64,000 nt of DNA. Origin: Deinococcus sp. JMULE3 (GTDB lineage Bacteria; Deinococcota; Deinococci; Deinococcales; Deinococcaceae). Made by a program: the position numbers and the translations under genes. The DNA lies in NCBI RefSeq assembly GCF_013337115.1, contig NZ_SGWE01000005.1, positions 8,001-72,000 on the forward strand. The letters run 5' to 3'. This document shows positions 43,447 to 51,456 of this stretch, piece after piece (position 1 is the stretch's first letter; each line of letters starts with the position of its first letter). The notes under the pieces were generated by a model. The model was not told where the DNA came from. It saw only the letters and a list, made by a program, of their open reading frames with translations, and did no database searches.

Positions 43447-44064
43447 GTGATCGTCCTCGACTCTGCCCTGGCTGCCCGGCTGCTCACCGACCCGGACACG
43501 CGGCGCATCCTGGCGGCCTTCCAGGGGGACGGGCAGGTGATCGCCGACGCGGCCCGCGCGCTGAACCTGCCGCTGGAGACCGTGCGGTACCGCGCGCGGC
43601 GCGCCGTGCAGGCCGGCGTGCTGGTCGCGGCGGGTCGGCGCACGCGGCGCGGGCGGACGCAGGCGGTATACCGACTGCCGCTGCCGGTGTTCGTGCCGGG
43701 CCTGCAGGTGCCGGGCGGGCCGGATACCCTGCTGCATCCGGATGAGGACGCCTTCCTGGCGCAGGTGCGGCGCGTGAGGGCCGCGCTGCTCGCCGGGGGC
43801 GGGTGGGGCCTGCGCGTCACGGCGGGCACGCCGGATCTGGTGGCCGAACTGGCCCGGCCGGAGCAGCGCGGCGCGACCATGGACGACCTGCGGGACCTGC
43901 AAGCCCCGGCGGTGGTGGACGTCAGCAGTACCCTGACGCTGAGTGCCGAGGACGCCAAGGCGCTGCAGGCCGAACTGCTGGACGTCTACGCCCGCTACGC
44001 GGCCCGGCAGCGGCCCGGCGCGGCGCACCTGCTGGGCCTCACGCTGTACCCGGCGTCCCCGTGA
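43447..44064 (+). CDS. Winged-helix protein (ArsR-like fold), unknown role
   Basis: 205 aa from GTG 43447. Residues 8-65 look like a winged helix (TRRILAAFQGDGQVIADAARALNLPLETVRYRARRAVQAGVL, with a basic wing RRTRRGRTQAVYRLP). The C-terminal half is an alpha/beta region ending in a helix (AEDAKALQAELLDVYARYAARQ), similar in outline to proteins annotated as helix-turn-helix regulators beside small enzymes. Directly downstream of the WD40 gene. Ligand and target unknown. Confidence 0.6.
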   Translation: MIVLDSALAARLLTDPDTRRILAAFQGDGQVIADAARALNLPLETVRYRARRAVQAGVLVAAGRRTRRGRTQAVYRLPLPVFVPGLQVPGGPDTLLHPDEDAFLAQVRRVRAALLAGGGWGLRVTAGTPDLVAELARPEQRGATMDDLRDLQAPAVVDVSSTLTLSAEDAKALQAELLDVYARYAARQRPGAAHLLGLTLYPASP

Positions 44065-44443
44065 GGTGACCCCGCCAGTCGTGTCCAGAACACTCTGGCG
44101 AACGCGGCGGCAGACGCACCGCCAACCGGTCAGGGGGCGAGGCGGCGGAGTTCGGCTGCCGCTTCCGCGAAGCCCAGGGCCTGCGCCCGTTCCAGCCACA
44201 CTCCGGTTGACAACACCCTTCCGGCGCGCTGCGTGGTCATCAGGAACCGAGCCTCTGGTGGGCGTGCAGCGCACTGTGGCCGAAGTGGGTCAGGCCGTGG
44301 TGGGTTGATCGCGACCCCACGCCCGGTGACCACAGCGGCGAACCTGCCCAGGCTGGAATGCACTCCCCCAGTGCCGGGGGCGGCGCGGGAGACCATGGGC
44401 TCCTGACACGCGTACCACATCGCATTCCCGCCGCGCAGTCGGC
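44065..44443. other. Intergenic region
   Basis: About 380 bp before the tetR promoter. A minus-strand frame ending at 44130 has a helix-like last segment (WLERAQALGFAEAAAEL) but no plausible start or context; I do not count it as a gene. Confidence 0.35.
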
Positions 44444-44491
44444 TTGACACCGCCCTCTTTTTCCTCTACGATCGTTTCATGTAACGGTCGT
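44444..44491 (+). promoter_or_regulatory. tetR promoter with operator dyad
   Basis: TTGACA (44444-44449), 17-bp spacer, TACGAT (44467-44472). The inverted repeat ACGATCGTT-N6-AACGGTCGT (44468-44491, 8 of 9 positions) overlaps the -10 box, as expected for autorepression by the TetR protein encoded 43 bp on. Confidence 0.82.
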
Positions 44492-44533
44492 GGAGGCAAT
44501 ATTGGACGATCACCACACTATCCTGCAATTCTG

Positions 44534-45088
44534 ATGGGACGACCACCAAACCCCCAAGCCAGAGCGGCTCTTCTGGACAACGCGGTCACTTATGTTCTGC
44601 GACACGGCTTGAGCGACCTCAGCCTGCGGCCCCTCGCGACCGCCCTCGGCGTGAGCCCGAGACTTCTGCTCTACCACTTCACCAGCAAAGAACACCTCAT
44701 CACCGAAGTCCTCACCCGCATTTTCCACCAGCAGACCCAGCTGTTCACTGCCCCCGCACCACACCTCTCCCCAACCCAACGACTCGACGCGCTCTGGGCT
44801 CAACTGTCCAGCCCCCACATGACACCGTTCCTGCGCAGCCTGTTCGAAGTCGAATTGCGCGCCATCGACGGACACGCCCACTACGCGCACTTCGCCACTG
44901 ACGCGCTGCAGGGCTGGCTTCACATGGCTGCCGCGCACCTGGTCAACGCCCCGGAACCCGTCGCCCGCGTGCTGCTCAGCAGCCTGACCGGACTGCTGAT
45001 CGTCCGGTTCGCGACCGGCGACGAAGAGGGGGCCAACGCCGGATACGAGGCATTGAAACAACTGCTGCTGGACGCGGGGCACCTCTGA
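44534..45088 (+). CDS. TetR-family transcriptional regulator
   Basis: 184 aa. The start is MGRPPNPQARAALLDNAV; helix-turn-helix SLRPLATALGVSPRLLLYHFTSKEHL (about 27-52), with the TetR hallmark YHFTSKEHL. The ligand domain follows (LFEVELRAIDGHAHYAHFATDAL). Its promoter and dyad operator are visible upstream. A membrane protein gene begins 12 bp after its stop and is the probable target. Confidence 0.9.
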   Translation: MGRPPNPQARAALLDNAVTYVLRHGLSDLSLRPLATALGVSPRLLLYHFTSKEHLITEVLTRIFHQQTQLFTAPAPHLSPTQRLDALWAQLSSPHMTPFLRSLFEVELRAIDGHAHYAHFATDALQGWLHMAAAHLVNAPEPVARVLLSSLTGLLIVRFATGDEEGANAGYEALKQLLLDAGHL

Positions 45089-45100
45089 AGGAGTGCACCC

Positions 45101-45490
45101 ATGACCTGGATCACCGTTGCCCCGCTCGTTGCGGGCGCCCTGACCCTCCTGTTCGCCGTCACGCTCGCCCTGTCTCGCCGCACCGACGCACCCGGCCCAT
45201 GGGTTGTTCCCGCCACCCTGGCTGCTCTCTTTTTCGGATTTTCGTTCTACGCGGGAATCCATGAAGGCGCGACTGGCTTCTGGCCAGAACACGTCCGCAA
45301 CCTGTGGGGGAATCAAATCTGGTTCGACCTGCTGCTGGCCGCCAGTGTCGCCCTGTACCTGCTGATCCCGAAAGCCCGGGCGCTGGGAATCAATCCTCTC
45401 CCCTGGGCCGTCCTGTCCATTGCCACTGGAAGCATCGGCCTGCTGGCCTTCCTGGCGTTTGTGCTCTGGAAACAGAGTCGCGCCGCCTGA
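45101..45490 (+). CDS. Small integral membrane protein controlled by TetR
   Basis: 129 aa with four likely membrane segments: ITVAPLVAGALTLLFAVTLAL, VVPATLAALFFGFSFYAGI, FDLLLAASVALYLLIP and VLSIATGSIGLLAFLAFVLW. The loop HEGATGFWPEHVRNLWGNQIWFD is rich in His, Trp and acidic residues. It resembles small membrane proteins often paired with TetR regulators; the name of the family is not certain. Its TGA stop abuts the degenerate miniature element at 45491. Confidence 0.7.
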   Translation: MTWITVAPLVAGALTLLFAVTLALSRRTDAPGPWVVPATLAALFFGFSFYAGIHEGATGFWPEHVRNLWGNQIWFDLLLAASVALYLLIPKARALGINPLPWAVLSIATGSIGLLAFLAFVLWKQSRAA

Positions 45491-45657
45491 CGGCCGGGTC
45501 CGGAATGGCGACGCGTCGACAACGCATCCGACCGGAGAGAACGGGTGGCCACAACGTGACTTGGAGAGCTGCAGAGCACGAGAGAAACGCCCTTCCAGGC
45601 GTGGAGTGGGCCACCTGGCGTCCTTCCGGGTCGTGAACGAAACAGACGAAATCCGTG
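45491..45657 (-). repeat. Miniature inverted-repeat element, degenerate copy between two convergent stops
   Basis: Follows the family consensus in reverse orientation with many changes (GGAATGGCGAC, CGAGAGAAACG, GCGTGGAGTGGG, GTCGTGAACGAAACAGAC...ATCCGTG). Its right end meets TCA at 45658-45660, which is the TGA stop codon of the minus-strand gene; its left end meets the TGA stop of the membrane protein gene. It fills the whole gap between the convergent genes. Confidence 0.65.
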
Positions 45658-46158
45658 TCATAGGTCGCGGGCCTGCGTGAGGAGGGCGCGCAGCGCGACG
45701 CGCGCGTGTTCAGGTCCGCTCCGCAGGTCGCGGACGGGGCAGCTGGTGTGAGCGTGCCAGCTGCCGGTCTGCCGGGCGTGGAACACGAGGTGCGGTTCGG
45801 GCAGGCTGGCGACGTAACAGGTGAGGGTGATGTCACTCGGCCGCGCGGCGGCGTCGATGAGCAGCTGTCCGAGTCGCAGGGCGGCCTCGGTGTCGGCGAG
45901 GTCCTGCAGGCGCGGCGCCGGTCGGGGCGGCGGGGCGAGGCGTCCGGCTGGTGCGCCTGGACTGGCGCAGAGCGTTTCGGTCAGGGCGGTCTGCCACGCA
46001 CCCTTCCAGGGGCCGAGGCGCAGGGTGATGGTGCGCGCGTCGGGTCCAGCGCCGCGGGTGCGGTCGTAGTGCGCGCGGGTGGGGACGTGGGCGTGGCGGG
46101 TAATGTACGCCTTCATGGCGCGCAGGAGTTCCTCGCGGGTCCAGCGGACGGTGTTCAT
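45658..46158 (-). CDS. Protein with a homing-endonuclease-associated repeat
   Basis: 166 aa. The N-terminal ~60 residues (WTREELLRAMKAYITRHAHVP...TRAHYDRT...TITLRLGPWKGAWQTALTE) match the short DNA-binding 'HNH-associated repeat' found in homing endonucleases and phage proteins; there is no nuclease motif. The rest (DLADTEAALRLGQLLIDAAARP...HLVFHARQTGSWHAHT) is unknown. ATG 46158 overlaps the histidine kinase stop (ATGA), so it belongs to that operon. Its TGA stop coincides with a miniature-element junction. Confidence 0.65.
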   Translation of the reverse strand: MNTVRWTREELLRAMKAYITRHAHVPTRAHYDRTRGAGPDARTITLRLGPWKGAWQTALTETLCASPGAPAGRLAPPPRPAPRLQDLADTEAALRLGQLLIDAAARPSDITLTCYVASLPEPHLVFHARQTGSWHAHTSCPVRDLRSGPEHARVALRALLTQARDL

Positions 46159-47450
46159 GCGCGGGGGAGTGCCACGCAGGCGCGCAGGCCGCCGCCGGGG
46201 GGCCGGTCGAAGCTGAGCTGGCCGCCGTGGGCCTGCACGACCGCCTGCACGAGGGCCAGGCCGAGTCCGGCGCCGCCGGGGCTGCCCTGGCCGCGCTCGA
46301 AGGGTCGCAGCAGCCGGGCGACCTCAGAGGCGGGAATGCCGGGACCGCTGTCCTGGACGGTCAGGTGGGCGCCCAGCGCGCCGGTGCCGCTGCGGATCTC
46401 GACGGCGCTGCCGCTCGGGGCGTGCCGGACGGCGTTCTGCACGAGGTTCCCGGCGGCGAGGACCAGGGCGCCGAGGTCGCCGGTGACGGCGGCGTCCGAC
46501 GCGGTGACGCTCAGGTGGACGCGCCGGGCGTGCGCCTCGGCGGCGTGGAGTTCGGTGACCATCAGGACGACGTCCGCGAGGTTCACCGGTTCGAGCCGGT
46601 GGGGGCGGGCGGAGCGGGCCAGGGCCATCAGGCGGTCGGTGAGGTCGCTCATGTCCTCGCTGACCGCGTGGATCTGGCGGAGGGCCTCGCGGTACTCGGC
46701 GGGCGCGCGGTCGTGTTCCAGGGCGAGGCTGGCGGCGGCGCGGACGACGCTGATGGGCGTGCGGAGTTCGTGGGCGCTGGCGTGCGCGAAGAGGCGCTCG
46801 TGGGCGAGCTGGAGGTCGAGCTGCGTGAGCATGTCGTTGATGGTCCAGGTGAGCCGGGCGAGTTCGTCGGTGCCGGGCGCGACCGGGACGCGTTCGCCGG
46901 GCTGGCCGCTGCGGGCGACGCGCCGGGCGACGGCCGTGACCTCGTCCACCGGGCGCAGCGCGCGGTGCGCGAGGGCGTACCCGGTGATGACGGACACGAT
47001 CAGCACGCCGGGCAGCAGCAGCAGGTGCTGCCAGAGGGTGACGCGCAGCGAGGCGATCAGCTCCGCGTTGGACTGACTGGCCTGCACCCACCCGCCGGGG
47101 ATGGGCAGCGTGTACACCCGTTCGTGCGCGGCGGTCCGCGCGCCGGGCACGGGGGCAAAACCGACCCTGGAAGGGCCGCGGTCGCGCAGGCGGCCGTCCT
47201 CGTGAAAGATCGTGATCCGCACCGGGTTCTGGTTGTTGATTTGATCGAGCACTGCCGCCACGGCCGGGTCGGGTTCCAGTTCCGGCTTGGCCTCGACGTC
47301 CGCGGCGGTGACGGCCTCGGCGCGCAGCGTGGCGTCCAGGGTGCCGTACAGGGTCTGTTTCACGCCCTGGTAGCTGAGTGTCCCGGCGATGAGCAGGGAC
47401 GCGGCCAGCAGCGCGGCGTACATCAGCGTGAGGCGCCAGCGGAGCGTCAC
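46155..47450 (-). CDS. Sensor histidine kinase (OmpR-partner type)
   Basis: 431 aa from GTG 47450 (an ATG at 47501 is possible but would overlap the upstream gene). Two membrane segments (LTLMYAALLAASLLIAGTL and LWQHLLLLPGVLIVSVITGYAL) flank a ~110-residue extracytoplasmic sensor. Then HAMP (RALRPVDEVTAVARRVA), the H-box FAHASAHELRTPISVV, N-box NLVQNAVRHAP and G-boxes DSGPGIP and GGAGLGLALVQ. The domain set is complete. Its cognate response regulator, just upstream, is truncated, so signalling through this pair is probably broken or rewired. Confidence 0.9.
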   Translation of the reverse strand: MTLRWRLTLMYAALLAASLLIAGTLSYQGVKQTLYGTLDATLRAEAVTAADVEAKPELEPDPAVAAVLDQINNQNPVRITIFHEDGRLRDRGPSRVGFAPVPGARTAAHERVYTLPIPGGWVQASQSNAELIASLRVTLWQHLLLLPGVLIVSVITGYALAHRALRPVDEVTAVARRVARSGQPGERVPVAPGTDELARLTWTINDMLTQLDLQLAHERLFAHASAHELRTPISVVRAAASLALEHDRAPAEYREALRQIHAVSEDMSDLTDRLMALARSARPHRLEPVNLADVVLMVTELHAAEAHARRVHLSVTASDAAVTGDLGALVLAAGNLVQNAVRHAPSGSAVEIRSGTGALGAHLTVQDSGPGIPASEVARLLRPFERGQGSPGGAGLGLALVQAVVQAHGGQLSFDRPPGGGLRACVALPRA

Positions 47451-47472
47451 GGCAGGTCTCCGGACGGGAGGG

Positions 47473-47847
47473 TCACGGCAGGTCTCCGAGGCGGTAGCCA
47501 TGGCGGCGCACGGTCACGATGACGCCGTCGCCCAGCTTGCGGCGGAGGTTCCCGACGTACACGTCCACGACGCGGCTCTCGACGTCCGGCTGGGACGCCC
47601 AGACGCGCGACAGGAGGTCCTCGCGGGCGTAGGCGCGCTCCGGGTGCAGCGCGAAGCCCTCGAGCAGGTCGTACTCGCGGGGCGTGAGGGGCACCGGCCC
47701 GCGCGGGCCACTCACGGCGCGTTTGAGGACGTTCAGGCCGAACCCGCCGGGGAGGGGCAGGGTGGTGGCGGGCTGCCCGGCGGAGCGGCGGATCAGCGCG
47801 GCGAGACGGGCGCGGAGCTCCGGTCCATCCAGCCGGTGCCGGTCACG
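47473..47847 (-). pseudogene. OmpR-family response regulator lacking its receiver domain
   Basis: The frame from 47847 reads RDRHRLDGPELRARLAAL, the linker and first part of an OmpR regulator, then the winged-helix domain (VPLTPREYDLLEGFALHPER...AYAREDLLSRVW...VVDVYVGNLRRKLGDG) to the stop at 47473. Upstream, the ~100-residue receiver is missing: a TCA duplication and the short element at 47851-47899 come next, then the WYL gene. Only an internal GTG at 47715 could start an 80-aa DNA-binding fragment. 17-bp direct repeats (GTCACGGCAGGTCTCCG) span its junction with the kinase gene. Confidence 0.8.
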
Positions 47848-47850
47848 TCA

Positions 47851-47899
47851 TACGGGTTCCGGTTGAGCGTTTCTGCACACCTTTCAACCGGAGTCCGTT
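47851..47899. repeat. Short (49-bp) miniature inverted-repeat element
   Basis: TACGGGTTCCGGTTGA at the left and TTTCAACCGGAGTCCGTT at the right can pair into a hairpin; both match the ends of the ~132-bp family, with most of the interior deleted. TCA flanks both sides (47848-47850 and 47900-47902). The right TCA is the TGA stop of the WYL gene on the minus strand. Confidence 0.8.
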
Positions 47900-48889
47900 T
47901 CAGTCACCGAAGCGGCTGAGGGCGTCGCGCAGTTCGGCCAGCCACGCGCGGCGCACCTCGGGGGGCGACAGGACCTCGGCCCGCGCGCCCCAGCTGAGCA
48001 GGAACGGCAGCAGTTCCCGCGGCAGTCCCGTCTCGTCCACACCGGCGTGGAACTCGATGTCCACGAACCCGTCCCCGCGGATCAGGGTGGACTGCGGGAA
48101 GCCGCCCTCCAGCACCCGGTACGCCGCGTCGGGGTCAAAGCGCACGGTGACGGTCACGCCGCCCAGGCTGCCGATGACGCCCCACGCGTCGGACAGGTAC
48201 GCCTGCGGGTCGAACGTGGGGTCGGCCTCGTACCGTTCGCCGAGCAGGCACAGGTTCGTCATGCGTGACAGTTTGTATGTTTCCACGGTGCCGGTCGCGC
48301 GGTTCAGTCCGATCACGAACGGCGCGAGGCTCGTGCGGCTGATCTCCACGAAGTACACGCAGAGGTCCACGCCGGTCCGCAGGACGCCGTTCGACTCGCG
48401 GTGATCGAAGCGCAGCACCTGCGAGTCGAGCCAGGCGCTGGCGATCAGTTCCATCTGCCGGTCCGTGAACAGGGTGCCGCCCCCGCCGCGCAGGCTGGCG
48501 TTCAGGGTGTGCCGGACCTGTTCGGGCAGCGCGAGGGACAGCGTGTGCAGCGCGCGGCGGTAGTGGCCGCCCAGTGCGGGCGAGTGATGATGCGCGAGGC
48601 GCAGCGCGGTATACGCGGCGAGCACCTCGGCGGGGCGCAGCAGGGTCCCGTTGCGGGGAATGACGTACGTGCCGGGGGTCTCCTCGTGCACGGCGTGCCC
48701 CATCTGCCGCAGCGCCTCGAGGTCGCGCTGCACGCTGCGCTGCCCGACGCCGAACGTCGCGGCGAGCTGCGCGGTGGTCTGCGGCCGGGCCTGCAGTTCG
48801 GCCAGCAGCGCGGTCAGACGCTGTGATTTCTGCCAGCTGCGAGGCGTGTCTTCGGAGGTGACGGTCGGGGCGTGCAGCGTCGCGGTCAT
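47900..48889 (-). CDS. WYL-domain transcriptional regulator (second copy)
   Basis: 329 aa from ATG 48889. N-terminal winged helix (SQRLTALLAELQARPQTTAQLAATFGVGQRSVQRDLEAL), WYL region (VLRFDHRESNGVLRTGVDLCVYFVEISRTSLAPFVIGLNR) and WCX-like C-terminus (FLLSWGARAEVLSPPEVRRAWLAELRDAL), which is closely similar in plan to the regulator at 5862. Two palindromes lie upstream (48914-48937), likely operator sites. It ends on a miniature element and the remains of a response regulator gene. It is not next to a cas locus; its targets are unknown. Confidence 0.88.
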   Translation of the reverse strand: MTATLHAPTVTSEDTPRSWQKSQRLTALLAELQARPQTTAQLAATFGVGQRSVQRDLEALRQMGHAVHEETPGTYVIPRNGTLLRPAEVLAAYTALRLAHHHSPALGGHYRRALHTLSLALPEQVRHTLNASLRGGGGTLFTDRQMELIASAWLDSQVLRFDHRESNGVLRTGVDLCVYFVEISRTSLAPFVIGLNRATGTVETYKLSRMTNLCLLGERYEADPTFDPQAYLSDAWGVIGSLGGVTVTVRFDPDAAYRVLEGGFPQSTLIRGDGFVDIEFHAGVDETGLPRELLPFLLSWGARAEVLSPPEVRRAWLAELRDALSRFGD

Positions 48890-48913
48890 GCGCGCACCGT
48901 ACGTGACGCCTGA

Positions 48914-48937
48914 CGACAACTTGTCGCACCACTGGTG
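48914..48937. promoter_or_regulatory. Two adjacent palindromes upstream of the second WYL gene
   Basis: CGACAA-C-TTGTCG (48914-48926) is followed at once by CACCA-C-TGGTG (48927-48937). Both are odd-length perfect dyads, 25 bp upstream of the WYL start. They probably form a regulator-binding site. Confidence 0.55.
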
Positions 48938-49178
48938 TCGCGCTTCAGAGGCGCAGGTGATCTGATATGAGCAGCATCAGATCAGAGGCGTTGAAAGGGT
49001 TAGGCTACCACCACCGATCCGAGCGGATTCGCGGACCTGCCCAGCAGCGCCTGCGGGACCGACACACAAGCCCGTCGGAGGTGACAGGTCAGTGTTCCGG
49101 GTGGCGCAGGGGACCGCCGGCGGTCCCTACGCGTGGGGAAGACAGACACCTGCGACAGGCCGCGTGGTGGTGAAGTGA

Positions 49179-50303
49179 AGACCTGTTGCGCAGTAGTTGA
49201 AGGATCAGTGGGGAGCCGATTCGCGGCTCCCCACTGATCTGTCCCTACGCTCAGGGCGTGCAGAGGTGGTGGCGGCGTTGCCAACGGAGATTGACGAGTC
49301 CGGCGACACACCCCCACATCACGCCGTGCTGTGAGGTCCGATTCCTGAAAAACTCCTTGCAGACGCGAAATTTCTTGATGCGGCCGATGGCATTCTCAGC
49401 GCTGATCCGCACCTTGGAGATCAGCCGATTCAGCTCACGTTGCTCCTTGCTCAACTCGCCGTTCTTCGGTCGTTTGGCGGGCACGATGGTTTCCCAGTCC
49501 GGATAGACCTTCTCCATTCCGGTATAGCCCCGGTCTCCCCACACCCGGACGTGCCTGGGCAGTCGGTTCATCAGTCGGGAACGTCGCAGCACCTTCATGT
49601 CGTGGGTGCGACCGCTGGCGGTCGCACTGAGGTGCACGATCTGTCCTTCGGGCGTCACCGCCACCTGGGTTTTCAGGGTATGGGTCCTTTTCTTGACGCT
49701 GTAAAAGCGCTTCTTGTCCTTGGGCCGCCCGACCGCCTTCTTGCCGGGGTTCTCCCCCTTCTTCACTTTCGGCTGCCCGCGAGGTTGCTCAGTCCCATCC
49801 ACGATCACGTCGGTCAGTTCGGGGAAGATCTCCAGAAACTCCTCTAGAGAGCGTATTTTCCTCGGGTTCCTGCTCGCCCCTCCAGGAGCCTCATCCGGCT
49901 CGGCCTGGAGCGTCCGGGGACGGAGGGGAGCAGGCAACGCCTGCTCCAGGACCGGCAGCAGGGCATGGATGTTCCGGCAGATGTTCGCCGCGTCCAGATC
50001 GAACAGGATGCCCAGAACATGCATGGTGAAGTACTGTCGCAGATAGAGCAGCGTGACCAGCAGTCGCTGGCTGAGGTCGAGCTTGAAGGTGTTGCCCGCT
50101 CCGATGCGCCGGACCCGTCCGGCGCGGGAAAGGGAGCGGTGATGACTCCGTTCCCACAAGGGCTCCAGTTCAATCAGCAGCTGGTCAAACTCGGCAGGAC
50201 TCAACCCCACCAGCCGTTCAAAGGACCGCCCCCTGGATTTCAGCTTCTCAAGCCGCAACACCCTTGAACCTACCTGCTCCGACCTCTACTGCGCAACAGG
50301 TCT
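49179..50303 (-). mobile_element. IS5-family insertion sequence (1125 bp), 3-bp TGA target duplication
   Basis: Perfect 18-bp terminal inverted repeats (AGACCTGTTGCGCAGTAG at the left; its complement at the right end). Flanked by TGA at 49176-49178 and 50304-50306. One transposase gene on the minus strand. The TNA-type 3-bp duplication fits the IS1031-like part of the IS5 family. Confidence 0.92.
49251..50261 (-). CDS. IS5-family transposase (DDE_Tnp_4/HARBI1 type)
   Basis: 336 aa from GTG 50261. N-terminal helix-turn-helix ([36 protein letters not shown]) and DDE core: first Asp in [11 protein letters not shown], second in [10 protein letters not shown], Glu in [15 protein letters not shown], all present. 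The gene fills the IS, and the frame is intact, so the element is potentially active. Confidence 0.92.
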   Translation of the reverse strand: MLRLEKLKSRGRSFERLVGLSPAEFDQLLIELEPLWERSHHRSLSRAGRVRRIGAGNTFKLDLSQRLLVTLLYLRQYFTMHVLGILFDLDAANICRNIHALLPVLEQALPAPLRPRTLQAEPDEAPGGASRNPRKIRSLEEFLEIFPELTDVIVDGTEQPRGQPKVKKGENPGKKAVGRPKDKKRFYSVKKRTHTLKTQVAVTPEGQIVHLSATASGRTHDMKVLRRSRLMNRLPRHVRVWGDRGYTGMEKVYPDWETIVPAKRPKNGELSKEQRELNRLISKVRISAENAIGRIKKFRVCKEFFRNRTSQHGVMWGCVAGLVNLRWQRRHHLCTP

Positions 50304-50431
50304 TGAAGAGATCACGACGCCAGCGTGACCGCCTTCAGGACCCTGCGCCTGATCCTGGAGCAGGGAAGGAACGACAGTAGTCGGGCCTGCCGGTCGGCAC
50401 ACGGTTCCGCTCGGAGGAATCGGGCGGCAGG

Positions 50432-51061
50432 TCAGCGCGTGCAGGTCAGGTCAAAGCGCAGGTTCGCGTCCTTCCGGACCGTTTCATCCCAGACCAGCAG
50501 CAGTTTGACGGGGCGTTCGTTGAGATTCCGCGCGTCGGTGAGTCCTGCCGTGGTGAGTCGCCCACGACTGGCCGCGCCGGGCGCGATATCGATACTGAAG
50601 TCTCGGGCCTCGCCGGGGACGACGCGCCCATCCGCGTACACGAAGTTCACCTGCCGCAACCCGGCCCAGTCCAGACGGCCAGGTTCGCGCGTGCCGTTCC
50701 GGACCTCGGCGTCGAAGTACCAGGTGGGCGCGCCGTACTCATCCCCGCGCTTCATGTCCCCCAGAAGCGTGAACCGCCACAGCCCGTTGAAGAGCGTCTC
50801 ATTGGCGCATCCAGCGCTGCCACCCGCACCGGTGGCCCCTCCCTGGCCGATCGTCAGCGCCGTTCCCGTGGCAGTCACGGTGAAGCCCAGCGTGCGGAGC
50901 TCGCTCGCGGGAACGTAGGTCTTCCCGTTCACGACAATGGCTTTCTCCGTCGCGGTTTTACCGTTGATGACGAGATTCAGGGTCCGCTGCACCTGCTGCG
51001 CCACCGACCAGCTCCCGACGGCCAGTGCCCCCACGATCAGGACCTTCTGCGTTCTGTTCAT
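50432..51061 (-). CDS. Secreted protein with a copper-amine-oxidase-N-like stalk domain
   Basis: 209 aa from ATG 51061. Signal peptide MNRTQKVLIVGALAVGSWSVAQ, then the repeat NLVINGKTATEKAIVVNGKTYVPASELRTLGFTV, typical of the 'copper amine oxidase N-terminal/stalk' domain of envelope proteins. After a Gly-rich linker (GQGGATGAGGSAG) a beta-rich domain follows (NGLWRFTLLGDMKRGDEY...VPGEARDFSIDIAPG). Likely an envelope-bound protein of unknown function. Single gene. Confidence 0.75.
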   Translation of the reverse strand: MNRTQKVLIVGALAVGSWSVAQQVQRTLNLVINGKTATEKAIVVNGKTYVPASELRTLGFTVTATGTALTIGQGGATGAGGSAGCANETLFNGLWRFTLLGDMKRGDEYGAPTWYFDAEVRNGTREPGRLDWAGLRQVNFVYADGRVVPGEARDFSIDIAPGAASRGRLTTAGLTDARNLNERPVKLLLVWDETVRKDANLRFDLTCTR

Positions 51062-51456
51062 CTTCAGCCTCCCCCACCAGGAATGGCGGTCGTGACAGGC
51101 CATGCGCCGGGCAGAAACGAGCTTCGTTCACCGATCATGGCCGACTGGAGGACATTGAACCACGCCGTTCCGGCGGCGCTCAACTGCCGTGGAGGGCGCT
51201 CGACAGCAGAGCGCGGGAGGGATACATCCTCTCGGTCCCCCCCGCACCGACCATTACAGGATGGAATGGTGTTGCCTCTGACCGGGTCGCCTTCCGTTGT
51301 CCCCTCTCCCCTCGCAGGGCTGCGGAGCGAAGCGACGCAAGGACGAGGGGGCCACCGGGTGGCCCTGTCCGGTTTGGACTCAATTCAGTCGCGCATGACA
51401 GCTGTTGGGGATGCAGCACCTGGGGCTTGCTGTGCGCTCCAGGGTGGAACCTGCTC
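51062..51456. other. Intergenic region
   Basis: 395 bp between the secreted-protein start and the aldehyde dehydrogenase stop. A partial hairpin (CCCCTCG ... CGAGGGG) is visible around 51307-51350. No gene is supported. Confidence 0.4.

Noticed and set aside
44130..44450. Minus-strand gene of 106 codons
   Set aside because: Only its last ~25 residues look protein-like, and there is no credible start or ribosome-binding site; at best a remnant.
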